Positions 24,304 through 32,881 of a DNA stretch of 41,543 nt are shown one piece after another. The position numbers were made by a program, and so were the translations under genes. The number at the start of each line of letters is the position of its first letter. Within the stretch, counting starts at the first letter, position 1. The stretch covers positions 1-41,543 of the IMG/VR virus record IMGVR_UViG_3300042430_000129; one strand, 5' to 3'. The notes beneath the pieces are model-generated. The model searched no databases, was not told where the DNA came from, and saw only the letters and a program-made list of their open reading frames with translations. The DNA comes from a virus.

Positions 24304-25628
24304 GCTGGCAGGTTCTTATCTGCACGGCTATTTACTGCGACTTTCTTTTTGCCAATAGACTTCTTACGTCCGGCTTGAATACGGTCAAGCATCGCATATA
24401 GCTTACGGGCACCAGCATCGGTAGAGCCATTGCCCAACTCCGAAACAATACGGGCGGGCACTACGAATTCACCGTCGGCTAACCGAGCAGGGCGCTTGCC
24501 GCCAATACTTGCAGGGATGGAATCAGATACGCCGTCTCCGGGGCCACGCAGTAAGCGTCCGCCGTCAGAGTAACCGCCGAGATCACCGAGGCCACCTTTA
24601 GCAAATGCAGCCAGACCTCCATTAGCCATGTATCCGCCTGCCGCTCCGTCGGCTGCTGCTGCTGCGCCTAAACCACCAACATCAGAAAACCCGCCACCAC
24701 GCTGTGATGGATCAGAACTATGTGGGCTAGAAATCATGCCGCCACCTGTATCTGATGCTGGAGAGCTAGTAAATCCGCCGTAGCCCGGACCTTCGCTTAG
24801 TCCCCCGGAAAATCTTCCACTAGGGCTAACTGTTGATCCGTTGTACCCGCTTGTACTGCCCATGTTTTCTGCAACCACACCTTGATACGCGGTTGCGGGG
24901 TTATAACCACTGGGGAGACCCTCCATACCTACTGACCTTAACCCCTGCCCTTCAAGATTTGCTAGGCCAACTGCACTCATACGCCCGCGAGGTCCACTAT
25001 CGTAGCCGGGACCCGTACTAAAAAAGTCACCTATACCTCTACCAATTTTTGCCCCAAAACCCTGATTTGATGTATCCCGTGGATCCATAAACCCTTTGTA
25101 GGCATCAGATAAAGACGTAATCAAACCAACTCCCGGTATCAAGCCAGCGAGTGAACCCAAGTCGTTTTTGATTCGTTGACCCTGTGTAAATTTATCGGGT
25201 ACGGGAGCATATTTATCGCCGTATTCAGCATTTTCATAGGTTCGTAAAGCCTGATCTTTTGCAGTTTCCGAATCCATGAAGGCATCAATACGAGCTTTTT
25301 CCGCTGGGTCTACTTCCCGTCCACCACCACGTTCTTGATTTTGCGCTGCGGATAAACCCGCAGTTGCTGGTGCTGTAGTCCCTGCTGGAACCCAAATGTA
25401 TTCGCCTGTTGAGGAGTTATAGATGTACTTTCCGTTAGCTGGGGTTCTGTCGGCGCTAATAGAAGCAGCAGAAGCGTTATTTGCAGCAGCCATAGTTTCT
25501 AGGTCAGCAACTGCTGATACAGGTCCTCGCTTAGCGTAATTTACTTCGCGCCCATAGTCTTTGTTCATTGCGTTGTAATCTGGTACATCGGGTAGTGGGA
25601 ACCCATTAGCGTCATAGCGTTGTATCAT
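24300..25628 (-). CDS. Gly/Ser-rich virion protein with DGEFVVPA C-terminal motif (442 aa)
   Basis: ATGA overlaps on both sides. Residues 1-140 are polar and helical. A Gly-rich hydrophobic patch at 153-168 (GSLAGLIPGVGLITSL) could touch membrane. Residues 195-330 are disordered, rich in Gly and Ser. The C-terminal 110 residues contain MANGGLAAFAKGG, then GPGDGVSDSIPA, ADGEFVVPARIVS and GARKLYAMLDRIQ. I recognise this ending from many uncultured phage virion proteins, sometimes labelled tape-measure-like or internal. Its position after the nozzle and before the other core proteins suggests a role similar to T7 gp14. The exact function is unproven. Confidence 0.72.
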   Translation of the reverse strand: MIQRYDANGFPLPDVPDYNAMNKDYGREVNYAKRGPVSAVADLETMAAANNASAASISADRTPANGKYIYNSSTGEYIWVPAGTTAPATAGLSAAQNQERGGGREVDPAEKARIDAFMDSETAKDQALRTYENAEYGDKYAPVPDKFTQGQRIKNDLGSLAGLIPGVGLITSLSDAYKGFMDPRDTSNQGFGAKIGRGIGDFFSTGPGYDSGPRGRMSAVGLANLEGQGLRSVGMEGLPSGYNPATAYQGVVAENMGSTSGYNGSTVSPSGRFSGGLSEGPGYGGFTSSPASDTGGGMISSPHSSDPSQRGGGFSDVGGLGAAAAADGAAGGYMANGGLAAFAKGGLGDLGGYSDGGRLLRGPGDGVSDSIPASIGGKRPARLADGEFVVPARIVSELGNGSTDAGARKLYAMLDRIQAGRKKSIGKKKVAVNSRADKNLPA

Positions 25629-25924
25629 GTTTTTACTTTCAGTACATTACTGGCGGTTGTATCGTAGTAGACGTCGCCTACTCGAAGGTTAGCTAAATCT
25701 GCTTGAGTTGGCAAGCTCGGCAGGGCTGTCCCGGGCGTCGGGGGAACGCTCAATGCCGCAATTATATTGGCTCCGTTACGTTGTGTGGAGATATTGATTG
25801 GGCTGTTATTGTCCAATTGGTTGAAATACAACCGCAGCAGGTTGGTTAGTTGGTCTTGGTAAACCCGGTCGTATTGGTCTGGTGCACTGGGCAATCTAGG
25901 AGCAATTACGTTTTTCTGTGCCAT
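25625..25924 (-). CDS. Conserved small phage structural-region protein (99 aa)
   Basis: Its ATG overlaps the stop of the nozzle-like gene (TAATG) and its stop overlaps the next start. The front has QYDRVYQDQLTNLLRLYFNQ, a helical phrase I recognise in phage proteins of this region; the C-terminal part contains LRVGDVYYDTTASNVLKVKT, a short beta-rich segment also seen at the ends of phage fibres. Probably a small virion or assembly protein. Confidence 0.7.
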   Translation of the reverse strand: MAQKNVIAPRLPSAPDQYDRVYQDQLTNLLRLYFNQLDNNSPINISTQRNGANIIAALSVPPTPGTALPSLPTQADLANLRVGDVYYDTTASNVLKVKT

Positions 25925-28281
25925 TAACCACCCCTGCGACCGTCAGGCCGTACATCAATACGTGGCGCACCTAACTGCCACTGGGTACCTAGCGTATTTG
26001 AAGTAATCCGCATAGACATCTGCCGACCACGAACCCGGATATTGACTTGCCCAGTAAAGGTGTCTAGGTCAATTGGGTATGTTTGCGTAGCTGTTACCGG
26101 CAATGAGGCTGTAGAGCTTGTACCACCGATTGACAGAGGGTTGTTATACCCAGAACCCGAGTTCTGCAACGGTAAAAGCTGCATAGTCAGGCTAGGTGTT
26201 GTTCCATCTGTAGAGCCACGGAAGGTTAAGTCAGGCAGCATACGCCATACAAACGCCATGTTGTGCCCGTCACCAATGTCAAACTGAGATGTTGTGATAC
26301 TAGTAACAATAGGTACAAGAGTAGCTAAAGTGCCGTCGTCTACACCACTCTCGTGATAGACCAAATTATTTACATAAGTAGCCGCAACAGGGTAATTCCG
26401 CAAAGACGAATCTAACCACGCAGTACGAGCCATACTACCGTAGTACCAAATATCTTCGCCATAGTTGTAAACCACATAGCGGTCAATCGTTGTGCTATTT
26501 TCCGTGCAATAGAACCACCAGACTTCATTGAAGCCTTCATTGGTACTGGAAAATATTTGAGAGAACTGTGTACGGTTAATGTCGTCGTATACAAAGCGCA
26601 ATAAGTCGCAGCGCAGTGTTTGCACCCGACCGTCATACTTGTAGAACTTATCTTGCCCCATCCAATACGCAGTGCCGTTGGTGTACGTTGCGGCGTTAAG
26701 GCCCACAATAGAGATGTTATCGCTGAGCAGTTGTGAGCCCCATACGTATGGAGGTCCTAGGTATTGCAGAGAATAGATAGCCGCGTCAGTAAACACCAAA
26801 ATCTCTTGGCGGGCTTGTAACGCGGTTTGAATAGCTGAGCCATGCGACAGGCGTAAGCTACCCGACTGGTTTGTAATCGCAGGTGTCCAGTTTGTAACGC
26901 TTTCTTGGTCCGACCAGCGAATCAGCATGGGGTCGTACACTGTGCTAAGGTAGTCGGTAGCACCAAAACAGAATGTAAACCGGCTGGCATCTGACACCAA
27001 AATTGAGTTTTGGAAGTCTGGAACGTCGCTAGCCCCAGCCAAAGATGACACAAGTACAGCACGGGGGGAAAGCGTTTGAACCCCCGACCCAGCGGAAGTG
27101 GTGTTTATAAAAGTCCCCGCCACATAATTTGCATACGTAGTGGACAGCTTGTAAGTAGTATCTGTAACGTATGTAACGTAATACACAGTAAACGGCACAA
27201 GGGGTAACGGCAACGCCCCTGTGGTCTCAAACATTATCACGGTACCACTTGGTAGGGGTGTAGTTGTATTGCTAGTTAAAGTAACAACCGCAGGGATTGC
27301 ATTAGAGATTGTTACCGTGGTGGGAAACAATACAGTCGGCGCTGTAGTAGCGTTCCAGTAGTACAAATGCCCCAGTTTTGGGCCAAGTATGAGGTTTTCA
27401 CCAAAGTTATATTGGCTCCATACATTAAGGGTAGCCCGTGCATCGTATCCTAATCCGCCCCAGTTTCCACTACTCCATGAATTAGCGCTCCAACCAGCAG
27501 CGCTGGTAGAAATAGCCGAGCCGATGTGCAGTATGTACGCTGCATAGACTACAGAACCACCCCCTGAACCAGAGGCGTTTGCCACGGTGGTAGCAGTTAC
27601 TTGGTATGAGCTTGCTACTGGAGTAGCTGTAATAGTGGTAGAGGCGACAGTTTGTGAGGCGCTAACTGTGTAAGTACCAGTTCCTCCGGTTCCTGTACCA
27701 AAGGCAGTAATCTTAGTGCCTCCAGTAACACCCGAACCAGTAAGCACATGCCCAACAGCTAAAGCACCACCAGAAAACGCCGTAACAGTGAGGGTAAACC
27801 CGGAGATACTTCCCGTGGTAGTTACAGTTGACAGCACTGTGGCTTCGTATTCTCCGTTAAGAGTTACGTTATTAACTGCTGTAGCCCCTGAAAAAATAAC
27901 AAAATCGCCTGTTAGGGGTATGTAAGAAGCAGATACTACCGTAACCGAAGACGACCCGTTAATCGTTGTAAACGGGCTAGGTGAAAGTAGGTAGGTGCCT
28001 GATATTGGTGTAATGTCGGCGTATTGACCTGTCTGCTCAATGTAGAACTTTTTATCTGTGCCTACGCCTACAAGGTTTGCACCGGTTGTAGTAACCCAAT
28101 TCCACAAAGATCGGCAGAGACCTATAAACGTATTAGCTGAAAGACGAGTCCACCCACCAATTTTCTCCGGTGTGCCCTGACGAAAACGAACCATCTCAGA
28201 TTCATAATAGCCACCTTCGTTGGTGTAACGAGTGTTCTCGCGGTTAACACCGGGCTTTAGGACAACTTTTTGTAAGGGCAT
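25924..28281 (-). CDS. Probable tail nozzle / tail tubular protein B-like (785 aa)
   Basis: The N-terminus ([20 protein letters not shown] then [12 protein letters not shown]) is the conserved opening of large podovirus tail-tube proteins, and the length is close to T7 gp12 (794 residues). The rest is beta-rich with many Trp, Tyr and Thr, fitting a propeller-like tail nozzle. Residues 158-220 hold a Gly/Thr-rich inserted module also found in a fibre gene of this phage. The C-terminal part contains [11 protein letters not shown]. It precedes the internal virion protein genes, as in T7. Annotation elsewhere as a packaged-DNA stabilisation protein is an alternative. Confidence 0.75.
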   Translation of the reverse strand: MPLQKVVLKPGVNRENTRYTNEGGYYESEMVRFRQGTPEKIGGWTRLSANTFIGLCRSLWNWVTTTGANLVGVGTDKKFYIEQTGQYADITPISGTYLLSPSPFTTINGSSSVTVVSASYIPLTGDFVIFSGATAVNNVTLNGEYEATVLSTVTTTGSISGFTLTVTAFSGGALAVGHVLTGSGVTGGTKITAFGTGTGGTGTYTVSASQTVASTTITATPVASSYQVTATTVANASGSGGGSVVYAAYILHIGSAISTSAAGWSANSWSSGNWGGLGYDARATLNVWSQYNFGENLILGPKLGHLYYWNATTAPTVLFPTTVTISNAIPAVVTLTSNTTTPLPSGTVIMFETTGALPLPLVPFTVYYVTYVTDTTYKLSTTYANYVAGTFINTTSAGSGVQTLSPRAVLVSSLAGASDVPDFQNSILVSDASRFTFCFGATDYLSTVYDPMLIRWSDQESVTNWTPAITNQSGSLRLSHGSAIQTALQARQEILVFTDAAIYSLQYLGPPYVWGSQLLSDNISIVGLNAATYTNGTAYWMGQDKFYKYDGRVQTLRCDLLRFVYDDINRTQFSQIFSSTNEGFNEVWWFYCTENSTTIDRYVVYNYGEDIWYYGSMARTAWLDSSLRNYPVAATYVNNLVYHESGVDDGTLATLVPIVTSITTSQFDIGDGHNMAFVWRMLPDLTFRGSTDGTTPSLTMQLLPLQNSGSGYNNPLSIGGTSSTASLPVTATQTYPIDLDTFTGQVNIRVRGRQMSMRITSNTLGTQWQLGAPRIDVRPDGRRGG
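27622..27810 (-). repeat. Copy 1 of a shared 62-residue Gly/Thr-rich module (in nozzle-like protein)
   Basis: Residues 158-220 of the nozzle-like protein align without gaps to residues 244-308 of the 411-residue fibre protein; by hand about 43 of 62 residues agree. The centre reads [17 protein letters not shown] in both. DNA identity is much lower, so the duplication is old or the two copies came separately from a common pool. Confidence 0.85.
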
Positions 28282-28299
28282 AGCTCATTTTCCCATGAA

Positions 28300-28728
28300 T
28301 CAGGCAAAAGGTCGAGTGCCCGCTTTGTCGATGATAAGCGCATTGCCTCTTGGTTCTGCATCTTCAGTATTTGGGATACTGATGTGTGTCCAACGATCAA
28401 ACTCACGGATGATTTGGTCAAAGGGTAAACCCGCAGCAATAACGGCACGGACTACTTCGTCTGGAGTTACCCCGGGTACTCGGAGGTCAGCCGCGCACCC
28501 CTTACGATGCTGAGACTTGTCAGAGCTTCCAACTGCATCATTGACCTGCTTACTGCGGAAGGCAGAGTTAATCATTACAGGCTTGCCGCCAAGAGTTTCT
28601 TTGACCTGCTCCAACAGTTGCGCCAGCCGTTGCAAGTTGCTGATTTCCTCTTGGGTTGGCGAGTTGTCAAACTCCCTGTGATCGGTGACGGTTAACTCGG
28701 CAAGGGTAAAGTGGGGTGAGAGGTTCAT
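28300..28728 (-). CDS. M15-family peptidase endolysin (142 aa)
   Basis: Peptidoglycan hydrolase of the VanY/M15 type, cutting peptide cross-links in the host wall. The pattern is complete: INSAFRSKQVN (S55, R58), the zinc site SQHRKGCAADLRV with H74 and D81, and WTHISI with H115. No signal peptide is present, so export should depend on the holin encoded just upstream, whose stop overlaps this start (ATGA). Length is typical of single-domain phage M15 lysins. As the only wall-hydrolase domain recognised in the window, it is the likely endolysin, though such domains can also sit in virions. Confidence 0.88.
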   Translation of the reverse strand: MNLSPHFTLAELTVTDHREFDNSPTQEEISNLQRLAQLLEQVKETLGGKPVMINSAFRSKQVNDAVGSSDKSQHRKGCAADLRVPGVTPDEVVRAVIAAGLPFDQIIREFDRWTHISIPNTEDAEPRGNALIIDKAGTRPFA

Positions 28729-29141
28729 TTTTTACCCTTCATGTCGGCTAATTTCTCAAGCGTTCTGCCACCAAAATACGCACCCATTACAAGCATCCCC
28801 CACTGCCCAAGCAGCGTAACGTAAGACTCGGAAATCTTAAAGCCGAAGCCGTCCAGAATAGCCAGTGTGAGGTAAGCGGTCAGGATATACACCAAAGTCA
28901 TTGGGCGAACATTTTTAGACAGCCACGAATCCGAAGCCATGTCAGCAGTCCAGCGGTCTGTGGTGTTTTGCTGCTCGGCTTTAAACATCTCGGTCTCGTT
29001 TGCCATCTTCGCCAGTTCACCGTTTTGCTGCATCTGAAACAGTTCAGCTTTGGCCTTTTCAGCAGCAATTGGGTCAGGCAAAAAACGGTCAATGAGTTTG
29101 CCGCCAATAGCGGCAAGTGGGTTCAGGTCACTCAAGGTCAT
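28725..29141 (-). CDS. Holin, GTA/3-TM type (138 aa)
   Basis: Residues 13-70 are an amphipathic charged helix (AAEKAKAELFQMQQNGELAK). Then come NVRPMTLVYILTAYLTLAIL (77-96) and a second hydrophobic stretch LLGQWGMLVMGAYFGG (110-125). The RPM-x-L-x-Y phrase and the GGRTLEK end are characteristic of the 3-TM holin family known from gene transfer agents. It controls the timing of lysis by making holes in the inner membrane. It is coupled by ATGA overlap to the M15 lysin downstream and to a membrane protein upstream, forming a compact lysis cassette. Confidence 0.87.
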   Translation of the reverse strand: MTLSDLNPLAAIGGKLIDRFLPDPIAAEKAKAELFQMQQNGELAKMANETEMFKAEQQNTTDRWTADMASDSWLSKNVRPMTLVYILTAYLTLAILDGFGFKISESYVTLLGQWGMLVMGAYFGGRTLEKLADMKGKK

Positions 29142-29755
29142 TGTTTACTCCTAGATAACATGGTTGCGGCAATACTCAGCATGGTTCGTGCTGATTCTAA
29201 GTTTTCGGGTTCGGTTTCCCATCCCACGGTTATCTGCCCCACGAACCGCCCCGGCTCTGGTGGAACACTGATTCTGCAAGTATAGGTAACGCCCTTGTTG
29301 ATGTACCAAATACCCATCTCAGACTGCGCTGTGCGGTACTCACCGCAAGGGATTTCGTTTGCCATCAGCTTCACAACGTCGGCGTTATTGGCTGCGTTGT
29401 TTGTAAACAGTCCGACATCCAGCCCGTCATTGGTTTTGTCTCTGCCGTCCTTGGCGTAGGCTCGGTACAGTATGCGAGTCCCGAACATTGGGTTGACTTT
29501 AAACACCGCAACGATAGTGGCGTTGGTGGTTTTGAACAGGTGGGCGGAGGCATCCTCAACACGGTCCTCGGCAATGCTGGGTATCTTCTTGGACTCTTTG
29601 TAAGCACCAATAAGCAGGTCTTGGTTTGTGTACACAAAGTAGCCAGCGAAAGCAACTACGCCCATGATAAGGATGGCAGCAAGTTTAAATGGCGAATCCA
29701 CATACCCCAGAACTTTGTCAAGGGTTGAATTGGCGTTTAAATTTTCTTCGCTCAC
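29138..29755 (-). CDS. Membrane-anchored protein of the lysis cassette, GTG start (205 aa)
   Basis: GTG at 29755 is chosen because it makes a 4-base GTGA overlap with the preceding stop and has AAGGGAAG upstream; the in-frame ATG at 29824 lies deep in the neighbouring gene. One membrane helix is visible at residues about 23-42 (FKLAAILIMGVVAFAGYFVY). The remaining 160 residues form a mixed alpha/beta domain with two cysteines (IPCGEYR and YTCRISV) that could form a disulphide if outside the cytoplasm. No family was recognised. Candidate roles are a lysis regulator (antiholin-like) or a spanin-like partner. Confidence 0.7.
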   Translation of the reverse strand: MSEENLNANSTLDKVLGYVDSPFKLAAILIMGVVAFAGYFVYTNQDLLIGAYKESKKIPSIAEDRVEDASAHLFKTTNATIVAVFKVNPMFGTRILYRAYAKDGRDKTNDGLDVGLFTNNAANNADVVKLMANEIPCGEYRTAQSEMGIWYINKGVTYTCRISVPPEPGRFVGQITVGWETEPENLESARTMLSIAATMLSRSKQ

Positions 29756-30225
29756 AACTTCCCTTTCATTGCAATAATCCCCCACGCCACCAAGAAAAAT
29801 ATGGCAGCGGCTACCAGTATGCAAAGCCCCATCGTAATGGCTTCGTCTATCTCTTGCTTGCGGTTCTTTGCCGCCCTAGCGTCTAGTATCTCCTGCGTCC
29901 GTCTGCGCTGCACAATGCTGTTGCGCTCAAGCAGAATCTGGCTCCAAAGCTGGCTGTGGCCTTGGTTGATAAAGTGCCACTTCAGTTCTTCCTCGGCTTT
30001 ATTAAGTTCATGCAGTTGCATCACTGTGCTCATGGCCTGACTAGTGTCAGAGGAGTACTTTTTCTTTGGGTCTTTTACCGCTTCCTTGGCAACCTTTTCC
30101 TTTGCGTCGAAGAACTTCATCACGTCATTCGTGATGCCCTGCACATCTTTGCCCATTTTGATTGCGGCTTGGATTCCTTTTATAGCACCCTGTGCTATGG
30201 CGAATGCGCTAATTGGGTCGATCAT
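29752..30225 (-). CDS. Coiled-coil protein with C-terminal membrane helix (157 aa)
   Basis: ATG 30225 follows GGAGG by 6 bases; the upstream ATG at 30240 lies ahead of that site and is rejected. The N-terminus is a small Ala/Ile-rich helical segment (FAIAQGAIKGIQAAIKMGKD). The middle is a long charged coiled coil, and a hydrophobic helix at about 132-152 (AITMGLCILVAAAIFFLVAW) ends the protein. The layout is a tail-anchored membrane protein. It heads the lysis cassette with ATGA-type coupling. A role in membrane disruption or envelope bridging is possible; no spanin signature is obvious. Confidence 0.7.
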   Translation of the reverse strand: MIDPISAFAIAQGAIKGIQAAIKMGKDVQGITNDVMKFFDAKEKVAKEAVKDPKKKYSSDTSQAMSTVMQLHELNKAEEELKWHFINQGHSQLWSQILLERNSIVQRRRTQEILDARAAKNRKQEIDEAITMGLCILVAAAIFFLVAWGIIAMKGKL

Positions 30226-30379
30226 TCTTGACCTCCACAACCCAGCGGCACACCCTCCCGTCCTTGTCTAAAAACTCATTGGCTCCATACTTCTCGCTCG
30301 GCAGTACGACGCGGCACACCAACACGATTTTTGTCTCGGTATTGGGCCACGGTACTTGAGCAGAAGCAAGGTCAATCAC
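30209..30379 (-). CDS. Possible small hypothetical protein, GTG start (56 aa)
   Basis: A GTG-started frame on the - strand fills most of the gap between the tail-fibre-assembly gene and the coiled-coil membrane protein. It begins with IDLASAQVPWPNTETKIVL and ends KNDRPN, overlapping the next gene by 17 bases. Composition is protein-like, with a plausible beta-rich core and two cysteines. The ribosome site (GGGT) is weak. The start could be wrong and the frame could be spurious, so confidence is moderate. Confidence 0.5.
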   Translation of the reverse strand: MIDLASAQVPWPNTETKIVLVCRVVLPSEKYGANEFLDKDGRVCRWVVEVKNDRPN

Positions 30380-30388
30380 GTTACCCTA

Positions 30389-30658
30389 TTAACTCTTTGG
30401 TATCTGAGCTTTAACCGCTAAACATGCGTCAATGTACGCCTGAACCTGTGCTGCATCTCCTTTAACAATGCCATCTAGGTAGTCGTTTACAGATGGATAC
30501 GCTATTGCACGTTTCTGAGCATATGTAAGTTCCGCTGGTTTAGGGCGTAACTCCTCTGCTTCTGCGTCTGTAATTTGTACAGAGCCAGCGGGTAGTCGGT
30601 GCTCATAGTCAGTAGACTCAAGGAAATGGATGGAACTGTCTGGTGCTTTGTAGTGCAT
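30389..30658 (-). CDS. Tail fibre assembly / XkdW-like protein (89 aa)
   Basis: The N-terminal half resembles the short front of fibre assembly proteins (IHFLESTDYEHRLPAGSVQI then DAEAEELRPKP). The C-terminal half contains LTYAQKRAIAYPSVNDYLD and a helix ending in ACLAVKAQIP, matching the XkdW and tail-fibre-chaperone type C-terminal domain. It follows the 411-residue fibre gene by 9 bases, as such chaperones usually do. Expected to help fold or attach the fibre. Confidence 0.75.
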   Translation of the reverse strand: MHYKAPDSSIHFLESTDYEHRLPAGSVQITDAEAEELRPKPAELTYAQKRAIAYPSVNDYLDGIVKGDAAQVQAYIDACLAVKAQIPKS

Positions 30659-30667
30659 TTTGTTTCC

Positions 30668-31903
30668 TTAACGAAGTTCGTAAGCGGCGCTGTATGACTG
30701 TACGCTAAATGCGTAACTTGCTCCTAGCGGGATAATTACTGTTCCACCCCAAATATAAACACCGCCATTCCCCTGTACGCCGCCGCCATAAGGAAAATAT
30801 GCACCGCCATCTATAGATATAGACATAGCAGTATTGGCTTGGTTTGAGGCTGCTGATGTAGCCAGCATGATTGGTTTACCTGTGGTGTTGTAGTACGTTA
30901 CACCGTTTGACCGGGATACACTTTGCCAAGTTTGACCAACTCCAATTCCTTGGTTAGCCGCAGACTGCCATACCTGTACCGTGCCTGTTATGGTTGTGCT
31001 AGATACCGTCTGTGACGCGCTTACCGTGTATGTGCCTGTGCCGCCTGTGCCTGTACCTAGGGCAGTGATGGTTGTACCCCCAGTAACTCCTGTGCCAGAG
31101 ATGGTCTGACCAATGGAGAGGGTTCCAGAGGTAACCGCAGATACAGTCATTGTTGTGGTACTAATAGTCGCAGTAACCACCGCTACGGACGCAGTAGAAG
31201 TAAGTAAGTTTCCGTCAGTTCCGGGAGCTACTAAGGTTACATTTTCTGTATCCTTGCCAATAACAACGCTGTTGCGTGTAAGTGTTGCTAGCCCTGTACC
31301 GCCGTTGGCTACGGGTAAAGTTCCGGTTATGCCAGTAGTTAGTGGTAGCCCAGTAGCATTAGTTAACACGCCAGAAGCGGGTGTGCCAAGTGCAGGAGTT
31401 ACTAAGGTGGGGCTAGTAGACAGGACTACATTACCTGAACCTGTAGAAGTAGCGACTCCCGTTCCTCCGTTAATTACAGGGACAATACCCGTTAAAGATG
31501 TAAGCGACGTGGCTTCAAAATCAGAACCATTCCAAACAGCTATGCACTTGTACCCCGCTGGAATGGTAATTCCTGTAGTTGGCCCAACACCGACAAGTTT
31601 GATGCTCTGTGTGCTGGATGTCTTGTTAATAACGACGTAGGTCTTAGACTGCGCCGGGGCTGTGATTGTCCGAGTAACTGTGCCGCCTGCAGTCCACAAA
31701 ATGATTGCCTGACGCGCTTGGTTTGCTACCTGAACGGTGGTAGAAAGAGTTACATCCGCATCAGAGCTAAGGGTAGTGGTTCCTGAAACTGCATCGTCAA
31801 GCAAGGATGTAATTGCATTATTGACGGTGTCGCCCCATACACCAGACAATTCGCCTGTAACGGGGAGGGCTAAACCTAAAAGCGGTGTTGATGCAGTAGT
31901 CAT
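30668..31903 (-). CDS. Tail fibre / receptor-binding protein with GGTG repeats (411 aa)
   Basis: The N-terminus ([20 protein letters not shown]) is the standard opening of a phage fibre or structural protein in many environmental phages. Residues 140-205 have VINGGTG and VANGGTG units separated by Thr/Gly-rich stretches, typical of trimeric fibre shafts. Residues 244-308 are the module shared with the nozzle-like protein. The C-terminal 90 residues ([24 protein letters not shown]) look like a globular tip. A small assembly protein gene follows. Receptor specificity cannot be read from the sequence. Confidence 0.8.
   Translation of the reverse strand: MTTASTPLLGLALPVTGELSGVWGDTVNNAITSLLDDAVSGTTTLSSDADVTLSTTVQVANQARQAIILWTAGGTVTRTITAPAQSKTYVVINKTSSTQSIKLVGVGPTTGITIPAGYKCIAVWNGSDFEATSLTSLTGIVPVINGGTGVATSTGSGNVVLSTSPTLVTPALGTPASGVLTNATGLPLTTGITGTLPVANGGTGLATLTRNSVVIGKDTENVTLVAPGTDGNLLTSTASVAVVTATISTTTMTVSAVTSGTLSIGQTISGTGVTGGTTITALGTGTGGTGTYTVSASQTVSSTTITGTVQVWQSAANQGIGVGQTWQSVSRSNGVTYYNTTGKPIMLATSAASNQANTAMSISIDGGAYFPYGGGVQGNGGVYIWGGTVIIPLGASYAFSVQSYSAAYELR
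30980..31174 (-). repeat. Copy 2 of the shared 62-residue Gly/Thr-rich module (in fibre protein)
   Basis: Residues 244-308 of the 411-residue fibre, aligning without gaps with residues 158-220 of the nozzle-like protein. It begins with alternating Thr/Val strands and has the core [17 protein letters not shown]. This segment is common in environmental phage and bacterial surface proteins, so it is best seen as a mobile beta-rich domain. Confidence 0.85.
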
Positions 31904-31912
31904 AAGGTTCCT

Positions 31913-32881
31913 TTACTGTAAGTTGTCTATTGGTGTCCAGCCTGCGGACTCTGTTGTATCCACTGCCGTCCAGCCTGCTGTTTCAGGGTTATTGATTACT
32001 GCCCAGTTTTCAGTTTGAGCACTGTTTACCAGAGACCAGCCTGCTGTTTCTGGGTTGTTAATAAGCGCCCAGTTTGCCGTCTGGTCGTCGATAATTTTAA
32101 TCCAGCCCGCTACCTCTGTATTGTCCAACAAATTGATGTTTTCGGCAATAACGGCTTGGAACGCAGCTTGAACGGCTGGCACGTCCACAATACTGATATT
32201 TTCAATGACCGTGAAGTAAACCTCAAGGATAGCGGTCTGGGTTGCATCTACACCAAAATTCTCTGTAATATCCAAGAAGAATATCGAAATGATGGTGATG
32301 GCTTCGGTAACCGTGATGTCTTCGGTGATGCTGGCTAAAAACTGTGCAGCAATGGCTTCAGCTTCCTCTAGCGTAATGGCTTCGGAAATAGCTACGGCAA
32401 ACTGCGCCGTCATAGCCCGTATGTCGTCTACAGTGATTGGCTCTGTAATGCTCTGTAGGAACGCAGACTGCTGGGTGTTGTTGTCTTCTACGGTAAACGG
32501 TTCTGCACGGTCATTTAGCATAGCTGTGTAAACGGCTTGGCTGTCTTCGAGGACGATGTTTTCTGTCTGGGCTACGGCAAAGTCGGCAAATACTGCTTGG
32601 CTGTCCGAAAGGATTATGTCTTCTGCTATGGATTGCAGGAATGTAGATGCCTGTGTGCTGAAGTCGTCCAGCGTGATTGTCTCTGTAACGCTGCCAAAGT
32701 AATTAGTCCCTGCGTCGTTGTCAACGTCGTCTACCCCGATTGGCTCGGTGACGGATTGCAGGAAGGCAGATGCTTGGGCGCTAAAGTCGGTTAAGGCAAT
32801 GTCTTCGGAAATGGATAGAACGAATGCCGTCCCGCCAAGCGAGGCAAAGGACGATTGGGCAAACGCTGCTATTCCGAACAT
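31913..32881 (-). CDS. All-repeat fibre-region protein: 20-residue then 11-residue repeats (322 aa)
   Basis: After 24 residues the protein is built only of repeats. Residues 25-257 hold eleven full units and a partial twelfth, nearly all exactly 20 residues long, of the form (T/S/A)E-x-I-x-V-x-D followed by AxF-type residues. Residues 258-322 hold six units of 11 residues of the form AGW-x-x-I/V-N/D-N with an ET pair. No globular domain is present at either end. A 20-residue period suits a beta-solenoid or triple-stranded fibre shaft. It lies among tail fibre genes, so a shaft or decoration role is likely. TAATG coupling links it to the upstream gene. Confidence 0.75.
   Translation of the reverse strand: MFGIAAFAQSSFASLGGTAFVLSISEDIALTDFSAQASAFLQSVTEPIGVDDVDNDAGTNYFGSVTETITLDDFSTQASTFLQSIAEDIILSDSQAVFADFAVAQTENIVLEDSQAVYTAMLNDRAEPFTVEDNNTQQSAFLQSITEPITVDDIRAMTAQFAVAISEAITLEEAEAIAAQFLASITEDITVTEAITIISIFFLDITENFGVDATQTAILEVYFTVIENISIVDVPAVQAAFQAVIAENINLLDNTEVAGWIKIIDDQTANWALINNPETAGWSLVNSAQTENWAVINNPETAGWTAVDTTESAGWTPIDNLQ
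31916..32110 (-). repeat. Six tandem 11-residue (33-bp) WxxIN-type repeats
   Basis: Residues 258-322 divide exactly into five units of 11 and one of 10. Each begins AGW, ANW or ENW, and the second and fourth both read NPET near the end. Two units (ANWALINNPET and ENWAVINNPET) are almost the same, pointing to recent duplication. Confidence 0.85.
32111..32809 (-). repeat. Tandem 20-residue (60-bp) SITExITV-type repeats, about 11.5 units
   Basis: Residues 25-257. All full units are 20 residues except the second, which is 21. Typical units are SITEPITVDD, SITEDITVTE and SVTETITLDD, followed by ten more variable residues with a Phe or Leu core. The units have drifted apart, so the array is old. 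Confidence 0.85.

Noticed and set aside
31113-31640. 175-residue + strand frame
   Set aside because: Antisense of the 411-residue fibre gene; Val/Thr/Pro composition is what Thr/Gly-rich coding gives in reverse.
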